NCBI RefSeq assembly: GCF_024496085.1
Contig: NZ_CP101751.1
Coordinates: 3,348,001 to 3,412,000, forward strand
DNA from: Flavobacterium cerinum
GTDB taxonomy: Bacteria; Bacteroidota; Bacteroidia; Flavobacteriales; Flavobacteriaceae
Direction of reading: 5' to 3'
DNA: 64,000 bases
This document shows positions 1 to 8,807 of the stretch, in pieces (within the stretch, counting starts at the first letter, position 1; the number at the start of each line of letters is the position of its first letter). The notes under the pieces were generated by a model, which was not told the DNA's origin, did not search any database, and saw only the letters and a program-made list of their open reading frames with translations. The position numbers were made by a program, and so were the translations under genes.

Positions 1-18
1 ATAATCCGTATAAACATT

Positions 19-52
19 AAAAAATCCTGACCATTCCGGTCAGGATTTTTTA
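19..52 (-). terminator. Rho-independent terminator of the ilv operon
   Basis: A GC-rich inverted repeat (AATCCTGACC and GGTCAGGATT, 5-base loop) is flanked by A-run and T-run on opposite sides. It would therefore work in both directions. It sits directly after the ilvA stop codon and most likely ends the minus-strand ilv transcript. Confidence 0.85.
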
Positions 53-55
53 ATA

Positions 56-1318
56 TCAAACCAACAAATTCATCAGTAACGGTTTATCATTAAGATAGTT
101 AACATAAAAATCATGTTGCTTCATTTTTGATAATAACGGATCAAAATCCTGATATTCTTTTACCTCTATTCCTACAATTGCCATTCCCTTTTCTTTGGAA
201 TTTTTCTTGGTGTATTCAAAATACGTAATATCATCATCCGGACCTAAAACATTCATCACAAAATTGCGAAGTGCACCCGGACGTTGCGGGAAATTCACCA
301 GAAAATAGTGTTTTAACTGCTTGTATAATAATGCCTTTTCTTTAATTTCCTCCATTCGGGTTATATCATTATTACTGCCACTGACAATACATACAATATT
401 TTTTCCCTTCAGCTTTTCTTTATCATAACATTTAAGTGCAGCTACTGCTAAAGCACCGGCCGGTTCCACCACAATCGCATCTTTATTATACAGTGCTAAT
501 ATCTCTTCGCAAACGCTTCCTTCGGGAACTGTTATGACATCATGAAGGGTATTCCGACAAATATCGAATGTATAGTCGCCAACCTGTTGTACCGCCGCTC
601 CGTCAATAAAACGACTGATCTTCTCCAGATAAACCGGTTTTCCTTTTTCAATCGCTTTTAACATACTCGCTGCTCCTTCCGGTTCGACACCGATAATCTT
701 GGTATCCGGTGATTTCATTTTGAAAATTGCACTGATACCCGCAGCTAATCCGCCGCCGCCAATCGGAACGAAAAGATAATCAACCGGTTTTTCAGCTTGT
801 TCGAGTATTTCCAATGCTACGGTCGCCTGCCCTTCTATTATAGCCGGATCATCAAAAGGATGAATAAAAACGGCGTTGTGTTCCTTACAAAATGCAAGGG
901 CTGCCTCTTTGGCTTCATCGAAAGTATCACCGTGTAAAACCACCTCAACATAATCATCTCCGAACATTTTTACCTGTTCCAGTTTTTGTCCGGGTGTTGG
1001 TAACGGCATAAAAACGGTGCCTTTTATTTTCATTTTTTTACAGGCTAAAGCAACTCCCTGCGCATGATTTCCGGCACTGGCACAAACCACACCTTTTATA
1101 CAATCTTCCTGCGAAAGCGAAGCCATTTTATTATATGCCCCTCTTATTTTATAGGAACGTACCGGTTGCAAATCTTCCCGTTTTAAACTGATATGCGCCT
1201 GAAAATCTTCAGACAACTTCAGATGCTGTTGCAAAGGCGATCGAAAGACTTCTTTTTTTAATCTTTCAGCGGCCTTACAAACAGCTTCATACTTTGGAAA
1301 ATATATTTTTGTATTCAT
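56..1318 (-). CDS. ilvA: Threonine ammonia-lyase (threonine dehydratase), biosynthetic
   Basis: This PLP enzyme deaminates L-threonine to 2-oxobutanoate, the first committed step to isoleucine. Lys57 in SYKIRGA is the expected Schiff-base lysine, and the glycine-rich phosphate loop GGGGLAAG follows. The last ~90 residues form a single ACT-like regulatory domain, as in the short bacterial forms of about 420 residues; E. coli IlvA has two such domains. An in-frame TTG lies 6 bases upstream at 1324, but the ATG at 1318, just after the ilvC stop, is the better start. It is the last gene of the ilvEDBNCA operon. Allosteric inhibition by isoleucine is typical of the family and is inferred here. Confidence 0.97.
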   Translation of the reverse strand: MNTKIYFPKYEAVCKAAERLKKEVFRSPLQQHLKLSEDFQAHISLKREDLQPVRSYKIRGAYNKMASLSQEDCIKGVVCASAGNHAQGVALACKKMKIKGTVFMPLPTPGQKLEQVKMFGDDYVEVVLHGDTFDEAKEAALAFCKEHNAVFIHPFDDPAIIEGQATVALEILEQAEKPVDYLFVPIGGGGLAAGISAIFKMKSPDTKIIGVEPEGAASMLKAIEKGKPVYLEKISRFIDGAAVQQVGDYTFDICRNTLHDVITVPEGSVCEEILALYNKDAIVVEPAGALAVAALKCYDKEKLKGKNIVCIVSGSNNDITRMEEIKEKALLYKQLKHYFLVNFPQRPGALRNFVMNVLGPDDDITYFEYTKKNSKEKGMAIVGIEVKEYQDFDPLLSKMKQHDFYVNYLNDKPLLMNLLV

Positions 1319-1320
1319 AA

Positions 1321-2367
1321 TCAACTGTTTTCAGGTCTCAGACTACGAACCGTTTTTCCGGCCTGCCACATTTCACTTTCTCGTAACTCGGTTAATTCGG
1401 CTTCTAACTTCGAACGATAATCGGCTTTACTATTGCTCTCAATTGCTTTTTGAGCTTCTTTTCCCGTTGCGACACTCTTATATAAATCTTCAAAAAGCGG
1501 TTTTGTCGCATCGCGAAACGGTTTCCACCAGTCTAATGCGCCTCTTTGTGCCGTCGTACTACAATTGGCATACATCCAGTCCATCCCGTTTTCGGACACC
1601 AAAGGCATCAAAGATTGTGTCAATTCTTCTACCGTTTCGTTAAAAGCTTCCGACGGGCTATGGCCGTTATTACGCAATACCTCATATTGTGCCGCAAAAA
1701 TGCCTTGTATGGCGCCCATTAATGTTCCGCGTTCGCCTACCAAATCACTGTAAACTTCTCTTTTAAAATCCGTTTCAAAAAGATAGCCGCTACCGATTGC
1801 GATTCCTAAAGCCACTACCCTTTCCCATGCTTTTCCGGTTGCATCCTGATACAAAGCAAAACTGCTGTTTAGTCCTCTGTCTTCCAGAAACATTCTCCTC
1901 AGTGAAGTACCGGATCCTTTTGGCGCTACCAGAAATACGTCGACATCTTCCGGCGGTTGGATTCCTGTTTCTTCATTAAATGTTATTCCGAATCCGTGCG
2001 AAAAATACAAAGCCTTTCCGGGTGTTAGCTGTGCTTTAACTCTAGGCCAATATTCAATTTGAGCAGCATCACTCAGCAAATAACAAATAATAGTTCCTTT
2101 AGCCAAAGCTTCATCGATCTCAAAAAGGGTCTCACCCGGTACAAAACCATCCTTAACTGCTTTATCCCATGATTTGGAATCTTTTCGTTGTCCTACAATA
2201 ACCGACACACCATTATCCCGTAAATTAAGTGCTTGTCCGGGACCTTGAATACCATATCCGATAACCGCCACTGTTTCATCTTTTAAAACTTCCTGTGCTT
2301 TTACTAACGGAAATTCTTCCCGCGTTACTACATTTTCTGCTACTCCTCCAAAATACAATGTTGCCAT
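1321..2367 (-). CDS. ilvC: Ketol-acid reductoisomerase (NADP+)
   Basis: It converts acetolactate and acetohydroxybutanoate to dihydroxy-acids by Mg-dependent alkyl migration and NADPH reduction. The N-terminal Rossmann motif GYGIQGPGQALNLRDNG is clear. VAPKGSGTSLRR and the metal-binding DLVGERGTLMGAIQG follow. At 348 residues it is a short-form enzyme rather than the ~490-residue enterobacterial form, and it carries a slightly longer C-terminal tail than the usual 330. It lies 34 bases after ilvN, and ilvA begins 2 bases after its stop, so translation is probably coupled. Confidence 0.97.
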   Translation of the reverse strand: MATLYFGGVAENVVTREEFPLVKAQEVLKDETVAVIGYGIQGPGQALNLRDNGVSVIVGQRKDSKSWDKAVKDGFVPGETLFEIDEALAKGTIICYLLSDAAQIEYWPRVKAQLTPGKALYFSHGFGITFNEETGIQPPEDVDVFLVAPKGSGTSLRRMFLEDRGLNSSFALYQDATGKAWERVVALGIAIGSGYLFETDFKREVYSDLVGERGTLMGAIQGIFAAQYEVLRNNGHSPSEAFNETVEELTQSLMPLVSENGMDWMYANCSTTAQRGALDWWKPFRDATKPLFEDLYKSVATGKEAQKAIESNSKADYRSKLEAELTELRESEMWQAGKTVRSLRPENS

Positions 2368-2401
2368 TTGTTTCTTTTTTTATATTATTAATTTTTCCTT
2401 T

Positions 2402-2923
2402 TTATTCTTCTTTTCTCCAATACAATCCGTCTTCGGATTTTGCCATCGAAGTATTCCTTGAAAATGCTTCTAATCCTATGTCTTTCAAGCTGTCTTTTAA
2501 TTCATTTATTGCTTCGCATTTCCCGATAACTTCAAATACGATAGCATTATCATCTTTCGCTACTATACTGAAATTATAGGAGCTTAATAGTCGTTCAACT
2601 TTCGGATTTGAAGTAATATTTTTTATCAGGATTTTATACATTCCGGTTTCCTTCCCGATCAATTCGTTATCGGTATGATAATACACTTTTAAAACCTCTA
2701 CTTGTTTTTCCAGCAGATAAGTCAGTTTTCTGATGTTTTCTTCCGTTTCCGTTACCACTATCCTAAACTGCTGAATATTGGCAACCTGAACCGGTCCGGC
2801 ACAAATTGTTGTGATATTAATCCTCTTTTTAAAAAACAGTAAGGCAATCCGATTGATTAAACCGGTATCATTTTCTGTATAAATGGTTATTGTAAATTGC
2901 TGTTTTTCATCTATCGCTCTCAT
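2402..2923 (-). CDS. ilvN: Acetolactate synthase small (regulatory) subunit
   Basis: This is the regulatory partner of IlvB. An N-terminal ACT domain (about residues 8-80) shows the pattern FTITIYTENDTGLINRIALL, with the GLINR loop that binds valine in this family. A second, more divergent ACT-like half contains FEVIGKCEAINELKDSL. Its length of 173 residues is normal. It starts 4 bases after the ilvB stop, as expected for subunits of one complex. Valine feedback inhibition is family knowledge and was not tested here. Confidence 0.95.
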   Translation of the reverse strand: MRAIDEKQQFTITIYTENDTGLINRIALLFFKKRINITTICAGPVQVANIQQFRIVVTETEENIRKLTYLLEKQVEVLKVYYHTDNELIGKETGMYKILIKNITSNPKVERLLSSYNFSIVAKDDNAIVFEVIGKCEAINELKDSLKDIGLEAFSRNTSMAKSEDGLYWRKEE

Positions 2924-2927
2924 TTTT

Positions 2928-4673
2928 CTAAATTTGATCCTTGTTAAATACTATATCCGATACACTTTTACCCTGAGGCACCATCGGGAATACATTGTCT
3001 TCTTTACCCACAACTATTTCCAGAAGATAACTTCCTTTGTGCTCCATCATATGCTGTAAGGCCTGATGTAAATCCTCACGTCGCTCAACCCGTTGTCCCG
3101 GGATACTATATCCTGCTGCAATCTTTACAAAATCAGGATTGTGCATGGCAACAAACGAATAGCGGTTATCGTGAAAGAGTTCCTGCCATTGCCGAACCAT
3201 TCCTAAAAAGCTGTTATTAAGTATGATCAATTTCACATTGATTTTAAACTGCATAATGGTTCCCAATTCCTGAATGTTCATCTGGACGCCGCCATCTCCC
3301 ATTACAGCAATCACAGAACGATTTGTATAAGCTGTAGCAGCTCCGATAGCCGCCGGAATCGCAAAACCCATTGTTCCAAGTCCGCCGCTGGTTATATTAC
3401 TTCTGGAGTTTTTATAATGCGCATATCGACAGGTAATCATTTGATGTTGTCCTACATCAGAGACAATAATCGCCTCACCTTCTGTTAATTCATTAATATT
3501 GCGAATCACTTCTCCCATCGTTATTCTATTTCCGGCCGGATAGATCTCATTCTGAATTACTTCTTTGTATTCTGTTTCCTGACAATCTTTAAAGTAATTA
3601 TACCACTTTTGATGTGTTTTTGATAACACCAACCTGGTTAACTGCGGTAACGTTTCTTTACAATCCCCCAGAATAGGAATGTCGGCTTTTACATTTTTAT
3701 CAATTTCAGCCCGGTCAATATCCAGGTGAATTATTTTTGCTTTTGTAGCATATTCATCCAAACGCCCAGTTACCCGATCGTCAAAACGCATCCCGATAGC
3801 AATTAATACATCGCATTCATTGGTTAATAAATTCGGTCCGTAATTCCCATGCATTCCAACCATTCCTACGGCTAGCGGATGATCGGTCGGAATTGCACTC
3901 ATTCCTAAAATTGTCCAGGCTGTCGGAATGCCGGTTTTTTCAATAAACTGTAATAATTCTGTTTCCGCTTTACCTAACAAAACACCCTGACCGATTATTA
4001 CAAAAGGACGTTTGGCTTCATTAATCAACATTGCTGCTTTTATAAGCTGCGTTTTATCCGGAACCGGAACGGGTTTATAATTCGGTAATCCGATACACGG
4101 TTTATATCCCGGATAAGGCAGTCGCTGTAACTGGGCATTTTTGGTAATATCAATAACAACCGGCCCCGGTCGGCCGGAACGTGCTATATAAAAAGCTTTT
4201 GCCAGTATTTCCGGAATTTGGTTCGCATCGGTAATCTGATAATTCCATTTTGTAACCGGTGTTGTTATTCCCATTACATCAATTTCCTGAAAAGCATCGG
4301 ATCCTAAAAGATGGGCATATACCTGTCCGGTAATACATACTACGGGAGTACTGTCCAACAAAGCATCTGCAAGTCCTGTAACCAGATTTGTTGCTCCGGG
4401 TCCGCTTGTTGCGATTACAACACCGACATTTCCGGATGCTCTCGCATATCCCTGAGCTGCGTGAATTGCACCTTGCTCATGTCGAACCAGAATATGCTCC
4501 AGTTTTTCCTGATAATCATATAAAGCATCATATACCGGCATTATAGCTCCGCCCGGATAACCGAAAATGGTACGGATTCCTTCATTCAGAAAAATTTCGA
4601 GTAATAGCTGACTCCCCGTCATTATCTTTTCCGTTACTATTGTTTCTTCATACTTTTTTTTCAATTCCTTCAT
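2928..4673 (-). CDS. ilvB: Acetolactate synthase large (catalytic) subunit
   Basis: This ThDP- and FAD-dependent enzyme condenses pyruvate with pyruvate or 2-oxobutanoate. The catalytic Glu lies in RHEQGAIHAAQGYARASG. The ThDP/Mg motif starts at GDGGVQMNIQELGT and ends at the NNSFLGMVRQWQ loop. Open frame extends to 4703, overlapping ilvD. The ATG at 4673 is preferred because an AGGA-type ribosome-binding site lies just upstream on the minus strand and the product then begins MKELKKK. This leaves 13 bases between ilvD and ilvB. It works with IlvN, encoded next. Confidence 0.96.
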   Translation of the reverse strand: MKELKKKYEETIVTEKIMTGSQLLLEIFLNEGIRTIFGYPGGAIMPVYDALYDYQEKLEHILVRHEQGAIHAAQGYARASGNVGVVIATSGPGATNLVTGLADALLDSTPVVCITGQVYAHLLGSDAFQEIDVMGITTPVTKWNYQITDANQIPEILAKAFYIARSGRPGPVVIDITKNAQLQRLPYPGYKPCIGLPNYKPVPVPDKTQLIKAAMLINEAKRPFVIIGQGVLLGKAETELLQFIEKTGIPTAWTILGMSAIPTDHPLAVGMVGMHGNYGPNLLTNECDVLIAIGMRFDDRVTGRLDEYATKAKIIHLDIDRAEIDKNVKADIPILGDCKETLPQLTRLVLSKTHQKWYNYFKDCQETEYKEVIQNEIYPAGNRITMGEVIRNINELTEGEAIIVSDVGQHQMITCRYAHYKNSRSNITSGGLGTMGFAIPAAIGAATAYTNRSVIAVMGDGGVQMNIQELGTIMQFKINVKLIILNNSFLGMVRQWQELFHDNRYSFVAMHNPDFVKIAAGYSIPGQRVERREDLHQALQHMMEHKGSYLLEIVVGKEDNVFPMVPQGKSVSDIVFNKDQI

Positions 4674-4686
4674 AATCGTCCTGCTT

Positions 4687-6363
4687 TTATGCATCGGTAA
4701 CACAACCCTCCGAAGCGGGTGATACTGTTAATGCGTATTTATACAATAATCCCTTTGTGACTTTTAATTTCGGTGCTTCCCATTGTTGCTTCCGGATTTC
4801 GATTTCCTTATCCGATACTTGTAATACGAGCGTATTTTTAACCGCGTCAATTTCAATAATGTCTCCATCGTTAACAAAAGCGATAAGACCGCCATCATAC
4901 GCTTCCGGTGAAATATGTCCCACCACAAAACCATGTGTACCGCCGCTAAATCGGCCATCCGTTATCAAAGCAACACTTTGTCCCAAACCCGCACCGATAA
5001 GCGTACTTGTCGGTTTTAACATTTCGGGCATTCCCGGTGCTCCTTTTGGTCCTTCATTTCGGATAACAATAACATCTCCGGGTTGAACTCTTCCGTTTTT
5101 AATTCCTTCTATCAGTGCTTTTTCGCCGTCAAAAACCCGGGCCGGACCGCTAAAACGTTCTCCTTCTTTTCCTGTTATTTTAGCGACACTTCCGTTAACT
5201 GCTAAATTCCCATATAAGATTCTTAAATGCCCGGTTGCCTTGATCGGATCGGTTAAGGGTCTGATAATCTTTTGTTTTTCAAAATCAATGCATGTCACAT
5301 TTTCCAGATTTTCGGCTACGGTTTTACCGGTTACAGTAAGACAATCTCCGTGTAGTAAGCCTTCATTTAACAGGTATTTCATCACTGCCGGAATTCCGCC
5401 TTGTTCATGTAAATCCTGCATCAGGTATTGTCCGCTCGGTTTTAAATCGGCTAAAACAGGTGTTACATCACTCATTCTTTGGAAATCATCCTGATTTAAC
5501 GGTACGCCGACACTTTTCGCCATTGCGATGATATGCAATACCGCATTTGTACTTCCCCCTAGAACAATAATCAGTCGCATAGCATTTTCGAATGCTTTAC
5601 GAGTCATAATATCCGTTGGTTTTATATCTTGCTCCAACAATCCTTTCAGATAGCGACCGGCTTCAAAACATTCCTTTTCTTTATCCGGGCTTATCGCCGG
5701 ATTAGAAGCCGAATACGGTAAACTCATTCCTAATGCTTCAATTGCAGAAGCCATCGTATTTGCAGTATACATACCGCCACAAGCTCCCGAACCCGGACAA
5801 GCATTTTTTATAATTCCGTTAAAATCTTCATCACTCAGATTTCCGGTTAATTTTTGCCCCAAAGCTTCAAAAGCGGAAACAATGTTAAGTGGTTCTCCTT
5901 TATAACATCCCGGCGCAATTGTTCCGCCGTAGACCATTATAGCCGGTCTGTTTAACCGTCCCATAGCGATTATACTTCCGGGCATGTTTTTATCACAACC
6001 GGGTAATGCAATCACACCGTCATAATGTTGTGCTCCGCAGATTGCCTCAATACTATCGGCTATTACTTCCCGACTGACCAGTGAATACCGCATACCATCC
6101 GTTCCGTTGCTCATTCCGTCACTCACTCCGATAGTATTAAAAACCAAACCGGCCAGTCCTTGTTCCCAGGTCCCTTTTTTTACCAGTTGTGCCAGATCAT
6201 TCAAATGTCGGTTACACGGATTTCCGTCATATCCCATACTGGCGATTCCGACTTGCGCTTTTTGCATATCTTCATCAGTAAAACCGATTCCATACAACAT
6301 GGCTTTTGCTGCCGGAAGTGTTTCATCCTCAGTCAGTATCGCTGAATATTTATTTTTTTTCAT
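4687..6363 (-). CDS. ilvD: Dihydroxy-acid dehydratase
   Basis: This Fe-S dehydratase makes 2-oxo-3-methylvalerate and 2-oxoisovalerate from the IlvC products. The cluster and active-site cysteines are visible in [11 protein letters not shown] and in [17 protein letters not shown]. The late motif [17 protein letters not shown] is also diagnostic. Its 558 residues match the family. It follows ilvE by 24 bases. The Fe-S cluster makes it a likely oxidant-sensitive step of the pathway (inference). Confidence 0.97.
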   Translation of the reverse strand: MKKNKYSAILTEDETLPAAKAMLYGIGFTDEDMQKAQVGIASMGYDGNPCNRHLNDLAQLVKKGTWEQGLAGLVFNTIGVSDGMSNGTDGMRYSLVSREVIADSIEAICGAQHYDGVIALPGCDKNMPGSIIAMGRLNRPAIMVYGGTIAPGCYKGEPLNIVSAFEALGQKLTGNLSDEDFNGIIKNACPGSGACGGMYTANTMASAIEALGMSLPYSASNPAISPDKEKECFEAGRYLKGLLEQDIKPTDIMTRKAFENAMRLIIVLGGSTNAVLHIIAMAKSVGVPLNQDDFQRMSDVTPVLADLKPSGQYLMQDLHEQGGIPAVMKYLLNEGLLHGDCLTVTGKTVAENLENVTCIDFEKQKIIRPLTDPIKATGHLRILYGNLAVNGSVAKITGKEGERFSGPARVFDGEKALIEGIKNGRVQPGDVIVIRNEGPKGAPGMPEMLKPTSTLIGAGLGQSVALITDGRFSGGTHGFVVGHISPEAYDGGLIAFVNDGDIIEIDAVKNTLVLQVSDKEIEIRKQQWEAPKLKVTKGLLYKYALTVSPASEGCVTDA

Positions 6364-6387
6364 ATCTATCTCTTCATTTTCAATTCG

Positions 6388-7269
6388 CTATACTTCATTT
6401 ATACTTTTTCCTAAAACCAGATTTCGATACGCTTTTTGGATCCGGCTACTTAAACTATCTTCCCACTTCCCGGTAAACGGAACATCATCCAGGGATGCCA
6501 GTGTGGCGACTTCAGCAGCAGTTCCGCAGAAAAAAGCCGCATCTGCACCGCGCATTTCTTCCGGTTTAAAACATTTTTCTACAACCTGTATACCCAATTT
6601 TTTACAAATCTCAATAACCGTAGCCCGTGTAATTCCCGGTAAAATATTACCTCTTGCAGGTGTAAACAGCACGCCGTCTTTTTCAAAAAAAACATTCGCG
6701 CCCGAACTTTCCGCTACATGTCCGTTAGCATCTAAAAGCAACGCTTCGTCGTACCCTTTATCTTTTGCTTCCTGACAAGCCAAAATCGAATTGACGTAAT
6801 GTCCGCTTACTTTTGCTTCCACATGAAATGCTTCCGGATTGGGTCTGCGATACGATGAGGTCATAATTCGCATTTTATCATTTAGATAACCATTGTTCCA
6901 TTCCCATGCTTCAATTACCAGCTGACTTTCTTTTCCTTTTGACAGTGCCATATTTGGCGAACTGATTACTAACGGACGTAAATAGGCATCACCGAGTCCG
7001 TTGCGATCCAGTACTTCATAAGATAAATCAACCAGTTCCGATGTTGTATAAGTAAAAGGCATTTGCAGTGTCTCTGCAGAAAAACGCAAGCGATCATAAT
7101 GTTCTTCCGCTTTAAAAATCCGGGTTCCTTTTTCTGTTTGATACGATTTAATCCCTTCAAAAACGGCATATCCGTAATGAAGTGATTGGCTGTACAAATT
7201 CGTTTTTGCATCCGTGGCTTTTACAAAGCTTCCATCGAAATAAATAATAGTGTTTTCCTGATAATACAT
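6388..7269 (-). CDS. ilvE: Branched-chain amino acid aminotransferase
   Basis: This fold-type IV PLP transaminase catalyses the last step to Ile, Val and Leu. The expected PLP lysine is in EAKVSGHYVNSILACQEA. The phosphate-binding turn is near PGITRATVIEICKKLG, and GTAAEV lies close to the C-terminus. A TTG codon at 7275 is in frame, but ATG at 7269 (MYYQENTIIYFDG) matches the usual family start. It is the first structural gene of the operon, directly downstream of two attenuator hairpins. Confidence 0.95.
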   Translation of the reverse strand: MYYQENTIIYFDGSFVKATDAKTNLYSQSLHYGYAVFEGIKSYQTEKGTRIFKAEEHYDRLRFSAETLQMPFTYTTSELVDLSYEVLDRNGLGDAYLRPLVISSPNMALSKGKESQLVIEAWEWNNGYLNDKMRIMTSSYRRPNPEAFHVEAKVSGHYVNSILACQEAKDKGYDEALLLDANGHVAESSGANVFFEKDGVLFTPARGNILPGITRATVIEICKKLGIQVVEKCFKPEEMRGADAAFFCGTAAEVATLASLDDVPFTGKWEDSLSSRIQKAYRNLVLGKSINEV

Positions 7270-7290
7270 AAGCAAATGCTTTTAAGTTGA

Positions 7291-7326
7291 ACAAAAAAAG
7301 GCCCTTCTCACCGTGAGAAGGGCCTT
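7291..7326 (-). terminator. Attenuator 2 (terminator hairpin proximal to ilvE)
   Basis: A perfect 14-bp inverted repeat (AAGGCCCTTCTCAC and GTGAGAAGGGCCTT around base 7312) is followed on the minus strand by seven T residues, 22 bases before ilvE. A second copy of the strand GTGAGAAGG lies upstream at 7352-7360, overlapping the stop codon of leader ORF 2. It can pair with the 5' arm of the terminator instead, giving the layout of a classical antiterminator. Confidence 0.85.
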
Positions 7327-7356
7327 AATACTATACAATAGGTTATGCCGTCCTTC

Positions 7357-7413
7357 TCACAAACGCAAGGGAATAATGATAATAGTGTTGCTAATAACTG
7401 TTAACTGTCGCAT
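7357..7413 (-). CDS. Leader peptide 2 of the ilv operon (18 residues)
   Basis: A short ORF with the translation MRQLTVISNTIIIIPLRL is rich in Ile (5), Leu (3), Thr (2) and Val, the products or precursors of this operon. Its TGA stop overlaps the antiterminator strand, so a ribosome stalled on the Ile run would leave that strand free to pair. Its start region GGTTATGC (7410-7417) is complementary to GCATAACC (7341-7348), which may hide the start codon in a long-range stem. The function is inferred from composition and position. Confidence 0.75.
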   Translation of the reverse strand: MRQLTVISNTIIIIPLRL

Positions 7414-7421
7414 AACCTTAA

Positions 7422-7454
7422 AATAAAAAAAGCCGTCCCAATATTGGAACGGCT
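7422..7454 (-). terminator. Attenuator 1 (promoter-proximal terminator hairpin)
   Basis: The inverted repeat AGCCGTTCC / GGGACGGCT (one G-U pair, AATATT loop) is followed on the minus strand by TTTTTTTATTTT. An antiterminator strand GGAATGG lies inside the end of leader ORF 1 (7487-7493). It can pair with CCGTTCC of the 5' arm. Placed between the two leader ORFs, it is a first termination decision ahead of attenuator 2. Confidence 0.8.
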
Positions 7455-7478
7455 TCGTATGATTCATCTTTAATTTTA

Positions 7479-7556
7479 CTACAATACCATTCCTCCACTA
7501 TCGCTTATAGCAATAATGTTATTTGTTGTAACTGTAATAATATTGGTAGTCATCAT
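7479..7556 (-). CDS. Leader peptide 1 of the ilv operon (25 residues)
   Basis: A short ORF starts with two ATG codons (MMTTNIITVTTNNIIAI) and ends SDSGGMVL before TAG-TAA. It carries five Ile, five Thr and two Val codons, fitting sensing of charged tRNA-Ile, tRNA-Thr and tRNA-Val. The GGA-ATG-G codons near its end form the antiterminator strand for the hairpin at 7431-7454. Nothing else explains this composition directly upstream of ilvEDBNCA, so a leader role is strongly suggested. Confidence 0.78.
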   Translation of the reverse strand: MMTTNIITVTTNNIIAISDSGGMVL

Positions 7557-7592
7557 GTGAATTGTAATTGCTGTAAAATTACATAAAAAACA

Positions 7593-7624
7593 CAAAAATC
7601 CAAGTTTTATTTATTTTTTTTCAA
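7593..7624 (-). promoter_or_regulatory. Probable promoter of the ilv operon
   Basis: On the minus strand, GATTTTTG (7593-7600; one mismatch to TAnnTTTG) lies 21 bases after TTG (7622-7624). That fits the Bacteroidetes housekeeping promoter. It would start the transcript shortly before leader ORF 1. The rest of the gap to 7779 is AT-rich and shows nothing clearer. Confidence 0.5.
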
Positions 7625-7779
7625 CCTCATTCATTTTTAAAACAAATTCTAATTAAAACAAACCATTCAATCAAACTATAACATTCTTAACTTATAACAA
7701 CAATAATCACGTATTACTACCTGATTTTTAACAGTTCGTGTTTTCTATATTGCAGTAACAAACCTCCAAACGAACTACC

Positions 7780-8799
7780 ATGCAAAATCAAGCATCTCAA
7801 AAGGCAGCCATTGATTGCGAATCCAATCCGGCCGCTTCCCTCAAGAAAATGTTTATCGATTCTACGATGGGTAATCGAATTATGGCCGGACAATGTCCGG
7901 TAAGACGTGCAGTATTTTTAAAACCGCACGGTGTGGCTAAAGCCGATTTTATAATGGTTCCGGGATTATCCGACCAATATAAAGTTGGAATTTTTGCTCA
8001 CGATCGTTTTTCAGCCTGGGTACGTTTTTCAAGCGATACCTTACCACATGCACCGGATATGAAATCGACGGTAGGCATCGGAATCAAGCTTTTTGACGTT
8101 CCCGGTAAAAAATTACTGGAATCCAGTCAGCATGCAACTACAGCTGATTTCCTAATGCAAAATATGAACGTCTTTTTTGTCGACAATGCAACCGAAATGT
8201 GCAAGTTTACAAAAGCCGGAGTGGTCGATCATAATTATGACCTTTATTTAAAAGACCATCCGAAAACGCAAGAAATCCTGGACGCTATGCAAAAAGAGGT
8301 TTCCAGTTGCCTTACAACGCCTTATTGGAGTGGTCTTCCCTATGCTTTTGGCGATCGTTTTGTAAAATACAAACTGGAACCGATCGGTCCTCCGTTTAGT
8401 GTCCCACCATCTCAAAACACGGCTGATTATCTTCAGGCCGATTTACAGGCCCGACTTAATATGGGAGAAGCGCAGTTTAAATTCATGGTCCAGTTTCAAA
8501 CCGATCCGGAAAAAATGCCCTTAGACAAAGCCATGACACCGTGGAGCGAAACGGAATCCATTCCGGTTCATATCGCTACACTTGTTATTCAAAAACAAGA
8601 CATTACAAATCAGGGACAACCGGAATACGGTGAAAATCTTTCGTTTAATCCGTGGCGTACGTTAAAAGAACACGAACCGCAAGGTAGTATCAGTGACGCC
8701 CGAAAAACCGTTTATGAAGCCGGTGCCGAATTACGACGCTTTAAAAACGGGGTACCGGCGATAGAACCCGATGCTCCAAGACCATTAAACCTCAAATAA
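7780..8799 (+). CDS. Catalase-like heme protein (y4iL/SrpA-type)
   Basis: A 339-residue protein with the short catalase-like core and no signal peptide. KPHGVAKADF stands where catalases have the distal-His VHAKG segment. STVGIGIKLF corresponds to the RGFALKF strand, and ADFLMQNMNVFF to the Asn-containing LVGNNTPVFF segment. The C-terminus carries FNPWRTLKEHEPQGSISDAR, seen in small catalase-like proteins. It lies 8 bases before a quinone oxidase gene that should release peroxide, so peroxide removal or use is a reasonable role. True catalase activity is unproven. Confidence 0.8.
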   Translation: MQNQASQKAAIDCESNPAASLKKMFIDSTMGNRIMAGQCPVRRAVFLKPHGVAKADFIMVPGLSDQYKVGIFAHDRFSAWVRFSSDTLPHAPDMKSTVGIGIKLFDVPGKKLLESSQHATTADFLMQNMNVFFVDNATEMCKFTKAGVVDHNYDLYLKDHPKTQEILDAMQKEVSSCLTTPYWSGLPYAFGDRFVKYKLEPIGPPFSVPPSQNTADYLQADLQARLNMGEAQFKFMVQFQTDPEKMPLDKAMTPWSETESIPVHIATLVIQKQDITNQGQPEYGENLSFNPWRTLKEHEPQGSISDARKTVYEAGAELRRFKNGVPAIEPDAPRPLNLK

Positions 8800-8807
8800 A
8801 CAGTGCT

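Noticed and set aside
6107..6775. A 222-codon open frame on the plus strand opposite ilvD and ilvE.
   Set aside because: It is antisense to two certain genes, has low-complexity Ser/Phe composition and no recognisable domain. It is a shadow of their codon usage.
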